Of a DNA stretch of 5,544 nt, positions 1 to 5,483 are shown in pieces. The number at the start of each line of letters is the position of its first letter. Positions within the stretch are counted from its first letter, which is position 1. The translations under genes were made by a program, and so were the position numbers. Origin of the DNA: an uncultured Bacilli bacterium (GTDB lineage Bacteria; Bacillota_I; Bacilli_A; RF39; UBA660). The notes beneath the pieces were generated by a model. The model was not told where the DNA came from, did no database searches, and saw nothing but the letters and a program-made list of their open reading frames with translations. The stretch is taken from NCBI GenBank assembly GCA_947630885.1, contig CANRJI010000064.1, forward strand, positions 1 to 5,544, written 5' to 3'.

Positions 1-243
1 ATTTTCGCCTACAAAGGCGATTTTTTCATTGCGGTTGACAATGAAAGAAACCTTGTCCAGCAGCTTTACGCCGTCGTTTACACGCTCGGAGGAGGACGGA
101 CATCCGAGAAGCACAGCCACAGCCTGCACGCTGCTTGTATCTATGTAATATACAAGACATCTTCCCGCGCCGTCCGTATATCCCGTCTTGCCGCCGGAAA
201 CTCCGTCATATTTCCCGAGAAGAGGATTTGTATTTTTAAGATT
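1..243 (-). CDS. D-alanyl-D-alanine carboxypeptidase (peptidase S11, PBP5/DacA-like), fragment lacking both ends
   Basis: This is an internal piece of a low-molecular-weight penicillin-binding protein. Such proteins trim the terminal D-Ala from peptidoglycan stem peptides outside the membrane. The minus-strand frame is open throughout. It reads LKNTNPLLGKYDGVSGGKTG, then YTDGAGRCLVYYI, then VAVLLGCPSSSERVNDGVKL. The NTNxLL segment followed by G-KTG-YT and AGRCLV is the usual arrangement around the third active-site motif (KTG) of S11 enzymes. The SxxK and SxN motifs would lie upstream and are absent, because the reading is lost at about base 240. The C-terminal part continues beyond base 1. 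G+C is about 49% and codon use is GC-tolerant, unlike every other gene here. The family call is secure. The exact right boundary (about 228-250) is uncertain, because the frame stays open by chance into the A+T-rich DNA. Confidence 0.85.
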
Positions 244-1929
244 ATGAAAATATTTAATCTTGATAAAATTATGGGTATTATGAAAGAAAATAATTTGGCT
301 CGTTTTATTTCAAAAGGACAAAATATAGTAGATATTAATAATAAAATTATTGATATTGCTCCTAAATTTTTAAGGGAAGTAGAGGTATCTGATTCTTGGT
401 TAGAGTTAGAATATAGTGATAATAGGAAATTAAATTTCTATGAAGCAATTAATTTATTAAAGGGTGATGAACTTCCAGTAAGTAGTTTCTTAGAAAGAAA
501 AGATGGTATTTTTGATGCGGGAACAACGAGAAAAGAAAACAGAAATACTGCGGAAAATATTCCTAAGTGGATACCAGAAAATTGTATTCAGTGTAATTTG
601 TGTTCATTTTCTTGTCCACATGCGGTTATTAGACCTTTCTTGTTAGATAAAAAGGATGATAAAGTTAATTCTATTCCATCTTTAATGCCTAAGGATAAAG
701 AGTTTGCTATTGGCATTAATACTACTTCTTGTACAGGTTGTGGTTTATGTGCAGTTACTTGTCCTGGTAAAATGGGTAAGAAGGCACTAGAAATGGTACC
801 TAATGTTAAGACAGAAAATAATTTTGATCATTTACTTAAACATAATGTTAATAAAGTTATGGATGATGCTAGTTTGAGTGTTAAGAATATTAGTTTTAAA
901 GAACCAACATTTGAATATTCAGGAGCTTGTGCTGGATGCGGAGAAACTCCTTATTTAACTAATTTATCAAGAATGTTTAACGATAATTTGATGGTTGCTA
1001 ATGCAACAGGATGTTCATCTATTTACAGTGCTAGTATGCCTAGTATGGCTTATAGTATTCCTTGGGCTAATTCGTTATTTGAAGATAATGCGGAATTTGG
1101 TTATGGTATTTTAACGGGAGTTAAAATTAAAAGAGATAAGATTAAAAAATACATGATGGAGTATCCACGAAATAAGGTCTTTAAAAAATGGATAGATAAT
1201 ATGGATAACTATGATGTATGTAAAGAAGTATTAAAAAGTATCGACTATAAAAAGCATCCTTATTTGATGGAAATGAAAGACTATATTTTACCAAAATCGA
1301 TATGGGTAGTAGGAGGAGACGGATTTGCTTACGATATTGGTTATGGTGGTTTAGATCATGTCCTTTCACGAAATGATAATATTAATATTTTGGTTTTAGA
1401 TACGGAAGTTTATTCGAATACGGGAGGTCAAGCATCGAAAGCATCTAGTTTGGGGGCAATTGCATCTTTTGCTTCAAAGGGAAAAGAAAGTTATAAGAAA
1501 GATTTGGCAAAAATGGCAATGTGTTATCCAAATGTGTATGTGGCAACGACAAATATTGGTTATAATCGTGAACAATTCTTAAAAGTATTAAAAGAAGCTT
1601 CAGAACATAATGGACCATCACTTGTTATTGCTTACAGTCCTTGTATTGAACATGGTATTAAGACAGGGATGGAACATTCACAATCTAATGCTTATTTGGC
1701 TACTAAGTGTGGATACTTTATAACTTTTAGATATAATCCGGAAATGGGTAAGTTATTTTTAGATACGAAAGATCCTGATTTTGATAAATATGAAGAATAT
1801 TTGATGACAGAAAATAGATTTGCTAATTTGAAGAGAGTTAACAAAGAAAATGCTGACGTTATTCTTAATAATCAAAGAGAATTTGCTATGAAGAGATATA
1901 ATTATTATAAAAAATTAAGTGAGGAGTAA
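244..1929 (+). CDS. nifJ: Pyruvate:ferredoxin (flavodoxin) oxidoreductase, C-terminal half only (5'-truncated)
   Basis: PFOR oxidises pyruvate with CoA to acetyl-CoA and CO2, reducing ferredoxin or flavodoxin in the cytoplasm of anaerobes. Residues are counted from the first ATG. Two 4Fe-4S ferredoxin motifs are present: C114-C117-C120-C124 (CIQCNLCSFSCP) and C163-C166-C169-C173 (CTGCGLCAVTCP). The proximal-cluster cysteines are C229 and C232 (CAGCGETPY), C257 (ATGCSS) and C467 (YSPCIEHG). The thiamine diphosphate/Mg site is GGDGFAYDIG (357-366) with DTEVYSNTGGQ (386-396). Full-length enzymes have roughly 1,170-1,230 residues. Only 561 are here, so the pyruvate and pyrimidine-binding domains and most of the CoA-linked middle region are missing. 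There is no well-placed Shine-Dalgarno site before the ATG, and upstream DNA is the foreign carboxypeptidase segment. The ATG is therefore just the first Met in a cut gene, and this fragment should not be active alone. An overlapping Shine-Dalgarno site at its end leads to the next gene. Confidence 0.93.
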   Translation: MKIFNLDKIMGIMKENNLARFISKGQNIVDINNKIIDIAPKFLREVEVSDSWLELEYSDNRKLNFYEAINLLKGDELPVSSFLERKDGIFDAGTTRKENRNTAENIPKWIPENCIQCNLCSFSCPHAVIRPFLLDKKDDKVNSIPSLMPKDKEFAIGINTTSCTGCGLCAVTCPGKMGKKALEMVPNVKTENNFDHLLKHNVNKVMDDASLSVKNISFKEPTFEYSGACAGCGETPYLTNLSRMFNDNLMVANATGCSSIYSASMPSMAYSIPWANSLFEDNAEFGYGILTGVKIKRDKIKKYMMEYPRNKVFKKWIDNMDNYDVCKEVLKSIDYKKHPYLMEMKDYILPKSIWVVGGDGFAYDIGYGGLDHVLSRNDNINILVLDTEVYSNTGGQASKASSLGAIASFASKGKESYKKDLAKMAMCYPNVYVATTNIGYNREQFLKVLKEASEHNGPSLVIAYSPCIEHGIKTGMEHSQSNAYLATKCGYFITFRYNPEMGKLFLDTKDPDFDKYEEYLMTENRFANLKRVNKENADVILNNQREFAMKRYNYYKKLSEE

Positions 1930-1932
1930 GAA

Positions 1933-2103
1933 ATGGAAGAAAAAGAAATCGAAGTAAATGGTGAAAAAATTAAAATAGCTTTGAAACTACCGAAAGAACA
2001 GATAGAAAGTAATAGCCTGTCACTTCTTTTAGATGATACGGTTAATTTAGATGATGTTGTCAAGGCAGTACAGGGGGAAGTAAAAAAAGATGACAAAGAG
2101 TGA
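1933..2103 (+). CDS. Small acidic protein of unknown function (56 aa)
   Basis: I do not recognise this protein. It begins MEEKEIEVNGEKIKIALKLP and ends in a charged tail, with 15 Asp/Glu against 9 Lys, so it is acidic. The first 20 residues alternate charged and hydrophobic residues around an NGE turn, which suggests a beta-hairpin. The middle (SLSLLLDDTVNLDDVVKAV) could form one or two helices. There are no cysteines, signal peptide or membrane segment. It is likely a real gene. A strong Shine-Dalgarno sequence (GAGGAG, 1921-1926, inside the end of the PFOR gene) sits 6 bases before the ATG. The gap to PFOR is 3 bases, and its last 14 bases overlap the next gene in another frame. This is typical of translational coupling, so it may be a partner or regulator of the 463-residue protein. 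Function unknown. Confidence 0.72.
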   Translation: MEEKEIEVNGEKIKIALKLPKEQIESNSLSLLLDDTVNLDDVVKAVQGEVKKDDKE

Positions 2104-3481
2104 AAAAAGAAATGTTTTTATAAAGTATTTAGCTAATATGTATGCTCAAAATCCCGATTTAGAAATTAAATCAGACACAATTTATTATGAGCTTTGTAAA
2201 TTTAATGTCATCAGAGATGAAAAAATAGAAAGAATTTTTACAGATAGTTTGATTGGAGTCCAGCTTAAATTAAGTGAAAAGTATGTTGGAAGATGTTTTA
2301 GTAATGGATATTTTTGGGTCTTTGAGAATCGAATGGGCAATGATGAAAAAACTTTCTATAATAAGTTAGTTCAAAGTGTAAAATTATATGTGGCTGTTGA
2401 TTCAGATCGTGAAAGTTTTTATAAATTATCGGATGGAATATTTTCTTTTATGGAAGAGGAAAATATTTTAGCACAGTGTAAAATAGCTAAAGAAATGAGA
2501 AGTGATGTTTTAGTACTTCGTGTCGAAACAATGGAGGATGCTAAGAAGGTAGCGGACTATATAAATAATTTTGTATATTGGCTTTTGGTAAAACCTAATC
2601 CTTTTCTTCTTCCAGTAAATGATAAAGTTAGTATCGCACAAGATGGTAGGTTATCATATAATACTACTTTGTCTCAACTATTAGAACGATACTTTAAATA
2701 TAAAAAAGAAAGACAAGAGTTGGGAAATGTTAGCGACGTTGACTTTGGAAATTTTTGTACGGAATTTCTTGGACGCTTGAAAGCAAATCCAGAAGAACAT
2801 ATCTATAAGCTTGGAATAGCAAATTATGATAAATTTAATGATTTCCTTATGATTGGGAAGATGATTACAGAGGTTATCGATGGCAAGTTATCTTTAGAAA
2901 ACTTTAAACAAAAAGATGAAAAGAAAGAGAATAATGAAGAATTTGTCTTTTCGCGTGATGATGAAGATAAACTTTTATATGTTATGAACAGTATGTGTTC
3001 CTATTGTAGTTTAGAGGGTGTTCATAAATTAATAACGATATATATTAGAACGGGAAATGTTAGACTCTTTACGCGAAAAGATGGAATAAGAAGTATAATT
3101 ATCGATAATTTTCCTCCGAAGAGATTAGAAGCATTAATTTCGCAAATGGGTTATAGTGCCTTAATGTCAGCGGTTAGGGAAACGTTTATAAAATATGGAA
3201 AAAAGCAGACTTGTTTTGCTATTGATGGATTAATGGAAGAAAATGACATTGGAAGATTTACTAATACGAACAATGCTCGTAGCTACTTAGGATTTATTAT
3301 TCCACCAGAGATGCTTAAAAATTATGTTAGTAAAAAAGTCATTAATGATGGATATGGTACGGATACGGTTGACTTTATTTATCAAATGATAGTAAGAGAC
3401 ATTAATAGAAAAAATAGTGAAGATGATAAAAATTTAAATTCGAGACATATTGAAAATAGTGGAAGTGGACTTCGTCATTGA
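2090..3481 (+). CDS. Protein of unknown function (463 aa), translationally coupled to the small upstream protein
   Basis: I do not recognise a family with confidence. The protein has no signal peptide or obvious membrane span and should be cytoplasmic. It appears to have two parts joined by a charged linker (about residues 274-292, rich in Lys/Glu/Asp). In the N-terminal part, residues 96-160 look like alternating strands and helices: KLYVAVDSD, a helix, RSDVLVLRVETM, a helix. NPFLLPVNDKVSIAQDGRLS (170-189) and an aromatic-basic helix follow. This order faintly recalls HopA1-family proteins but is not diagnostic. The C-terminal part (293-440) is alpha/beta, with VRLFTRKDGIRSIIIDNFPP at 324-343. 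It holds only a few scattered Cys, and the tail (441-463) looks disordered. The ATG is preceded by AGGGGG (2072-2077) at 12 bases and overlaps the 56-residue gene by 14 bases. The TGA stop lies within a TTGACA promoter element. Codon use is A+T rich like its neighbours, so nothing suggests recent transfer. Confidence 0.88.
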   Translation: MTKSEKRNVFIKYLANMYAQNPDLEIKSDTIYYELCKFNVIRDEKIERIFTDSLIGVQLKLSEKYVGRCFSNGYFWVFENRMGNDEKTFYNKLVQSVKLYVAVDSDRESFYKLSDGIFSFMEEENILAQCKIAKEMRSDVLVLRVETMEDAKKVADYINNFVYWLLVKPNPFLLPVNDKVSIAQDGRLSYNTTLSQLLERYFKYKKERQELGNVSDVDFGNFCTEFLGRLKANPEEHIYKLGIANYDKFNDFLMIGKMITEVIDGKLSLENFKQKDEKKENNEEFVFSRDDEDKLLYVMNSMCSYCSLEGVHKLITIYIRTGNVRLFTRKDGIRSIIIDNFPPKRLEALISQMGYSALMSAVRETFIKYGKKQTCFAIDGLMEENDIGRFTNTNNARSYLGFIIPPEMLKNYVSKKVINDGYGTDTVDFIYQMIVRDINRKNSEDDKNLNSRHIENSGSGLRH

Positions 3482-3506
3482 CAAAATAGGAAAAAAACAT
3501 TATTAT
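3478..3506 (+). promoter_or_regulatory. Upstream candidate sigma-A promoter (P1) at the end of the 463-aa gene
   Basis: TTGACA (3478-3483) is a perfect -35 hexamer overlapping the TGA stop of the preceding gene. It is followed after exactly 17 bases by TATTAT (3501-3506), one mismatch from the -10 consensus. It would give a transcript start near 3513 and a leader of about 85 bases before gpsB. Both elements are seen in the sequence; activity is inferred. Confidence 0.5.
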
Positions 3507-3510
3507 ATAT

Positions 3511-3538
3511 ACTTGACTGAGAGGTATCTAGTTCAGGT
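3511..3538 (+). other. Imperfect RNA hairpin in the gpsB leader
   Basis: Bases 3511-3519 (ACTTGACTG) can pair with 3529-3538 (TAGTTCAGGT) as an 8-9 bp stem with G-U pairs and a single-base bulge, around a loop of about 9 bases. No T-run follows, so it is not a convincing intrinsic terminator. If the upstream promoter is used, this would form near the start of the transcript, where it could stabilise or attenuate it. Confidence 0.3.
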
Positions 3539-3549
3539 AATTCTTGTCA

Positions 3550-3578
3550 TTGACAAAGAACACTTTTTTTGAGATAAT
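3550..3578 (+). promoter_or_regulatory. Main promoter for gpsB-rnpB-rodZ-pgsA (P2)
   Basis: TTGACA (3550-3555) is separated by 17 bases from GATAAT (3573-3578), one mismatch from TATAAT. The predicted start is near 3585, just before the gpsB Shine-Dalgarno site AGAGGTGG (3587-3594), which would give a very short leader. The -35 lies in a 12-base block (GTCATTGACAAA, 3546-3557) that is also present at 3474-3485 in the upstream promoter. Confidence 0.7.
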
Positions 3579-3598
3579 TTTATTGTAGAGGTGGTTTG

Positions 3599-3925
3599 AT
3601 GTATAAAGATAGAATTACTTTAACAAAACGTGATATCTTAGAGAAGGATTTTAAAATTGATGCTCGTGGATATAGACTTCAAGAAGTTGATAAATTTCTC
3701 GATATTATTATCAAGGATTATAATGAGTATGATAATATTGTAAGAGAACTTGAGAGAGAGAAAAAGGCATTAACAGAAGAAAATCAAAAATTACGTAATG
3801 AGGTACGAAATTTGAAATCTAGTATTGAAGCAGGTAAGATTGGTGAAAAAGAAATTACAAATGTTGACTTACTTAGAAGAATTTCTCAGTTAGAAAAAAT
3901 TATATTAGGTAAAGAACAACAATAA
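3599..3925 (+). CDS. gpsB: Cell-cycle protein GpsB (DivIVA-like adaptor)
   Basis: GpsB is a small DivIVA-family hexameric adaptor. It docks peptidoglycan synthases (class A PBPs) at the division site and lateral wall in Firmicutes. The protein is 108 residues, close to the roughly 100 usual for the family. The N-terminal domain has RDILEKDFKIDARGYRLQEV and DKFLDIIIKDY, with the family RGY and DKFLD motifs. Tyr25, Asp31 and Asp35 fall at the positions that in Bacillus GpsB contact the Arg-rich tail of PBP1. A coiled coil follows (about 44-77). The short C-terminal trimerisation segment has the typical NVDLLRRISQLEKIILG pattern (88-104). I chose ATG 3599 because AGAGGTGG (3587-3594) is well spaced for it. 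The TTG at 3596 would sit too close to that site. The stop overlaps the first helix of rnpB, matching the known gpsB-rnpB adjacency in Bacilli. Confidence 0.95.
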   Translation: MYKDRITLTKRDILEKDFKIDARGYRLQEVDKFLDIIIKDYNEYDNIVRELEREKKALTEENQKLRNEVRNLKSSIEAGKIGEKEITNVDLLRRISQLEKIILGKEQQ

Positions 3926-4278
3926 TTAATCTGGGTAAATGCTGCATATACTTTATGTAGAGGAAAGTCCATGCTCGCACTATCTGAGATGATAGTAGTG
4001 TTTGTGCTTAGGGAAAAAATAACCTAAGGCAGGAAACTGACGGCTTTTCTTTTATCTAAGGGTAACTATGATAAAAGAAGTGTAAAAGTGCCACAGAGAC
4101 GATGCTACTTAGAAATGAGTAGAGTGAAACGAGGTAAACCCCGCAAGCGAGAAACCCAAATTTTGGTAGGGGAACTCTTTTTTGGAGAATTTGAATCTAA
4201 AGAGAGATGACAATTGTCATAGATAAATATTTACCGCCTAGTAATAGGTACAGAACATGGCTTATAAGATTTATTATT
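3921..4278 (+). ncRNA. rnpB: RNase P RNA, bacillary (B) type
   Basis: This is the catalytic RNA that cleaves the 5' leader from pre-tRNAs, working with the RnpA protein. Signature blocks occur in order. GAGGAAAGTCCATGCTCGCA lies at about 3960-3979, GTGCCACAGAGACGA at about 4088-4102, and GGTAAACCCC then GCGAGAAACCCAAATTTTGG from about 4133 to 4165. GGTAGGGGAAC follows, where the loop GGU pairs with the tRNA CCA end. TTACCGCC and ACATGGCTTA mark the 3' part. The wording closely follows the Bacillus subtilis RNA as I remember it. Ends are set by the P1 helix: AATAATTAATCT (3921-3932) pairs with AGATTTATTATT (4267-4278) except for one central T-T mismatch. Only about 11 bases separate ACCGCC from the ACAGAACATGG block, so the P19-type hairpin of Bacillus seems to be missing. 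No separate promoter or terminator is visible. It is probably processed from the gpsB transcript. Confidence 0.96.
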
Positions 4279-4292
4279 ATTTAAGGAGAATT

Positions 4293-4763
4293 ATGAAGAA
4301 TATTGGTCTTAAACTGAAAGAAAAGAGAGAACAAAATGGTCTTTCAATTGAAGAGGTTGCGGAAGATTTAAAAATGCGACCAAGTCAAATAGAAAGTATT
4401 GAAGAAGGGAAAACAGAAGACTTTAAAGATGTTTTTTATTTGAAATATTTTATTAGAGATTATGCTAAATATTTAGGACTTGACAGTGAAAAAATACTTG
4501 ATGAATTTAATGAATATTTATTTGATGCTACTTCAAAAATACCAGTTGGTCTAATTGAAGAAGCTAAAAAGAAAAAGAAGAAAAAAGAAGATAAAGTTAC
4601 TTCTCCATATACGAAAGAAACGAAGAAGAAGAAAAAGGCACTTATATTAGTTATAGGAATTGTTTTGGTAGTAGTAGCGGTTATCTTAGGTTATATATTA
4701 ATAAATGTTCATTCGAGAAATGATTTTAGTAACAATAATATTACGTATGGTATAAGGAGATAA
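4293..4763 (+). CDS. rodZ: RodZ/YmfM-like membrane-anchored helix-turn-helix protein (short form)
   Basis: RodZ links the MreB cytoskeleton to the elongation machinery at the inner face of the membrane. Residues 1-65 form a Xre/HTH_25-type domain (IGLKLKEKREQNGLSIEEVA, then MRPSQIESIEEG and FYLKYFIRDYAKYLGLD), typical of RodZ/YmfM. A Lys-rich linker follows (92-115), then one membrane helix (about 117-138, ALILVIGIVLVVVAVILGYI). Only about 18 residues lie outside. The large extracytoplasmic DUF4115-type domain of proteobacterial RodZ is absent, giving 156 residues in all. ATG 4293 is chosen because AAGGAG (4283-4288) precedes it by 4 bases. An in-frame ATG at 4257 lies inside the 3' end of rnpB. 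The gene ends 2 bases before pgsA, so the two are surely cotranscribed, as ymfM-pgsA are in Bacillus. A simple HTH regulator with a membrane anchor is the alternative reading. Confidence 0.85.
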   Translation: MKNIGLKLKEKREQNGLSIEEVAEDLKMRPSQIESIEEGKTEDFKDVFYLKYFIRDYAKYLGLDSEKILDEFNEYLFDATSKIPVGLIEEAKKKKKKKEDKVTSPYTKETKKKKKALILVIGIVLVVVAVILGYILINVHSRNDFSNNNITYGIRR

Positions 4764-4765
4764 AA

Positions 4766-5359
4766 ATGAATACGGCTAATAAAATAACGATGTCAAGGGT
4801 AATTATGGCAATAGTTATAATAGTTATATTGCTATTTCCCTTCGATCAAGTGAATTTGGAATTTCCAAGTTATTTAGTGGCAGGGAAGGTTTTAGTTGAT
4901 CTTAAATATATTATCGTTGGCATTCTTTTTATTATTGCTTCAATTACTGATTTTTTTGATGGCTTTATAGCAAGAAAATATAATATGGTAACTGATTTTG
5001 GTAAAATGATGGATGCTATATCTGATAAACTTCTTACTAATACAGTTCTTATTATTTTGGCTTGTAATAGTATGGTAAGTACGGCTATAGTAGTAGTTAT
5101 TATTGCTAGGGATATAATTGTTGATTCGATTAAGATGTTAATGGGAAATAAAGGTAGTGCAGTAGCGGCAATTGGTCTTGCTAAAACGAAGACAGCGACA
5201 CTAATGGTTGGTATTGCTCTAACATTATTTTATAATTTGCCATTTGAATTTATTAATCTTAGAGTATCAGATTTTCTACTTGCTTTAGCAGCAGTATTAT
5301 CAATTATATCGGGATGTAAATATTATATAATGGCAAAACCTTATTTAAAAGATAGATAA
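4766..5359 (+). CDS. pgsA: CDP-diacylglycerol--glycerol-3-phosphate 3-phosphatidyltransferase (phosphatidylglycerophosphate synthase)
   Basis: PgsA is an integral membrane enzyme that transfers the phosphatidyl group from CDP-diacylglycerol to glycerol-3-phosphate. This is the committed step to phosphatidylglycerol and cardiolipin. The CDP-alcohol phosphotransferase motif D-xx-DG-xx-AR-x8-G-xxx-D-xxx-D is complete: D62, D65, G66, A69, R70, G79, D83 and D87 (TDFFDGFIARKY to DFGKMMDAISDK). The N-terminal NTANKITMSR also fits PgsA (NxPNxLTxxR-like). Several hydrophobic helices flank the motif (about 11-25, 46-61, 90-113, 145-158, 168-184). At 197 residues the length is normal. The start is fixed by AGGAG (4755-4759), 6 bases upstream. 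The gene follows rodZ by 2 bases and precedes the probable recA, matching Bacillus order apart from the absence of cinA. Other CDP-alcohol transferases are possible, but context and start favour PgsA. Confidence 0.93.
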   Translation: MNTANKITMSRVIMAIVIIVILLFPFDQVNLEFPSYLVAGKVLVDLKYIIVGILFIIASITDFFDGFIARKYNMVTDFGKMMDAISDKLLTNTVLIILACNSMVSTAIVVVIIARDIIVDSIKMLMGNKGSAVAAIGLAKTKTATLMVGIALTLFYNLPFEFINLRVSDFLLALAAVLSIISGCKYYIMAKPYLKDR

Positions 5360-5382
5360 TACTTGGTATTATTTATTTTTTA
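5347..5382 (+). terminator. A+T-rich terminator hairpin overlapping the end of pgsA
   Basis: Bases 5347-5362 pair with 5366-5381 over 16 positions, including two G-T wobbles, around a three-base TTG loop. The core is ATAATAC/GTATTAT. The 3' arm ends in a run of six T (5376-5381) and the 5' arm begins with AAAA, so it could work in both directions. It has only one G-C pair, which makes it a weak intrinsic terminator, but the symmetry is long. It separates the gpsB-pgsA unit from the promoter of the next gene. Confidence 0.55.
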
Positions 5383-5392
5383 TTGTAAAAAG

Positions 5393-5406
5393 CGAACAAA
5401 TGTTTC
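5393..5406 (+). promoter_or_regulatory. Probable SOS box (LexA/DinR operator)
   Basis: The sequence CGAACAAATGTTTC closely resembles the Gram-positive SOS box CGAACATATGTTCG, with 11 of 14 positions matching and the GAAC-N4-GTT core intact. It lies 8 bases upstream of the -35 hexamer of the following gene, which is probably recA. LexA repression relieved by DNA damage is the expected control. Confidence 0.65.
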
Positions 5407-5414
5407 AAAATGTA

Positions 5415-5443
5415 TTGACAATGAAAAAAATATATTGTAAAAT
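5415..5443 (+). promoter_or_regulatory. Promoter of the downstream (recA) gene
   Basis: TTGACA (5415-5420), 17 bases, then TAAAAT (5438-5443), one mismatch from TATAAT. The start would fall near 5450, leaving a leader of about 34 bases with a Shine-Dalgarno sequence (GAGAGG, about 5473-5478) before ATG 5484. Confidence 0.7.
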
Positions 5444-5483
5444 GATATTGTAATTAAGGAAAGCATATGAAAGAGAGGAAATT

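Larger units (their letters stand above)
3474..3557 (+). repeat. 12-bp direct repeat GTCATTGACAAA spanning the two -35 boxes
   Basis: Identical copies lie at 3474-3485 and 3546-3557, 72 bases apart start to start, both preceded by a TTC-containing run. Each includes a perfect TTGACA. The shared flanks (GTCA before, AA after) go beyond what -35 function needs. They may reflect local duplication of a promoter or a shared operator. Confidence 0.6.

Noticed and set aside
225..255. Insertion sequence or phage attachment site at the composition break
   Set aside because: No inverted repeats, transposase, integrase, tRNA or target duplication could be seen on either side.
1181..1369. Minus-strand open frame of 62 codons inside the PFOR gene
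   Set aside because: It lies wholly opposite conserved PFOR coding sequence, including the thiamine pyrophosphate region, has no convincing ribosome site and resembles no family.
1905..2096. Minus-strand Ser/Phe-rich open frame of 63 codons
   Set aside because: It is the complement of the Lys/Glu-rich 56-residue gene and the PFOR end. The plus-strand reading has a good ribosome site and coupling.
3479..3517. TGA read as Trp (Mollicutes code), extending the 463-residue protein
   Set aside because: Trp is encoded by TGG throughout and the 56-residue gene also ends in TGA. The extension would run through the promoter region with no conserved character.
3596..3598. TTG as the start of gpsB
   Set aside because: The adjacent ATG at 3599 has better spacing to AGAGGTGG and gives the length and Tyr25/Asp31/Asp35 numbering expected for GpsB.
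3864..3906. A private rnpB promoter within gpsB (TTGACT at 3864)
   Set aside because: No acceptable -10 hexamer lies 16-18 bases downstream; the TATATT at 3901 is too far away.
4257..4292. In-frame ATG 12 codons upstream as the start of rodZ
   Set aside because: These bases are the conserved 3' end and P1 strand of rnpB, and the ATG at 4293 has its own AAGGAG.
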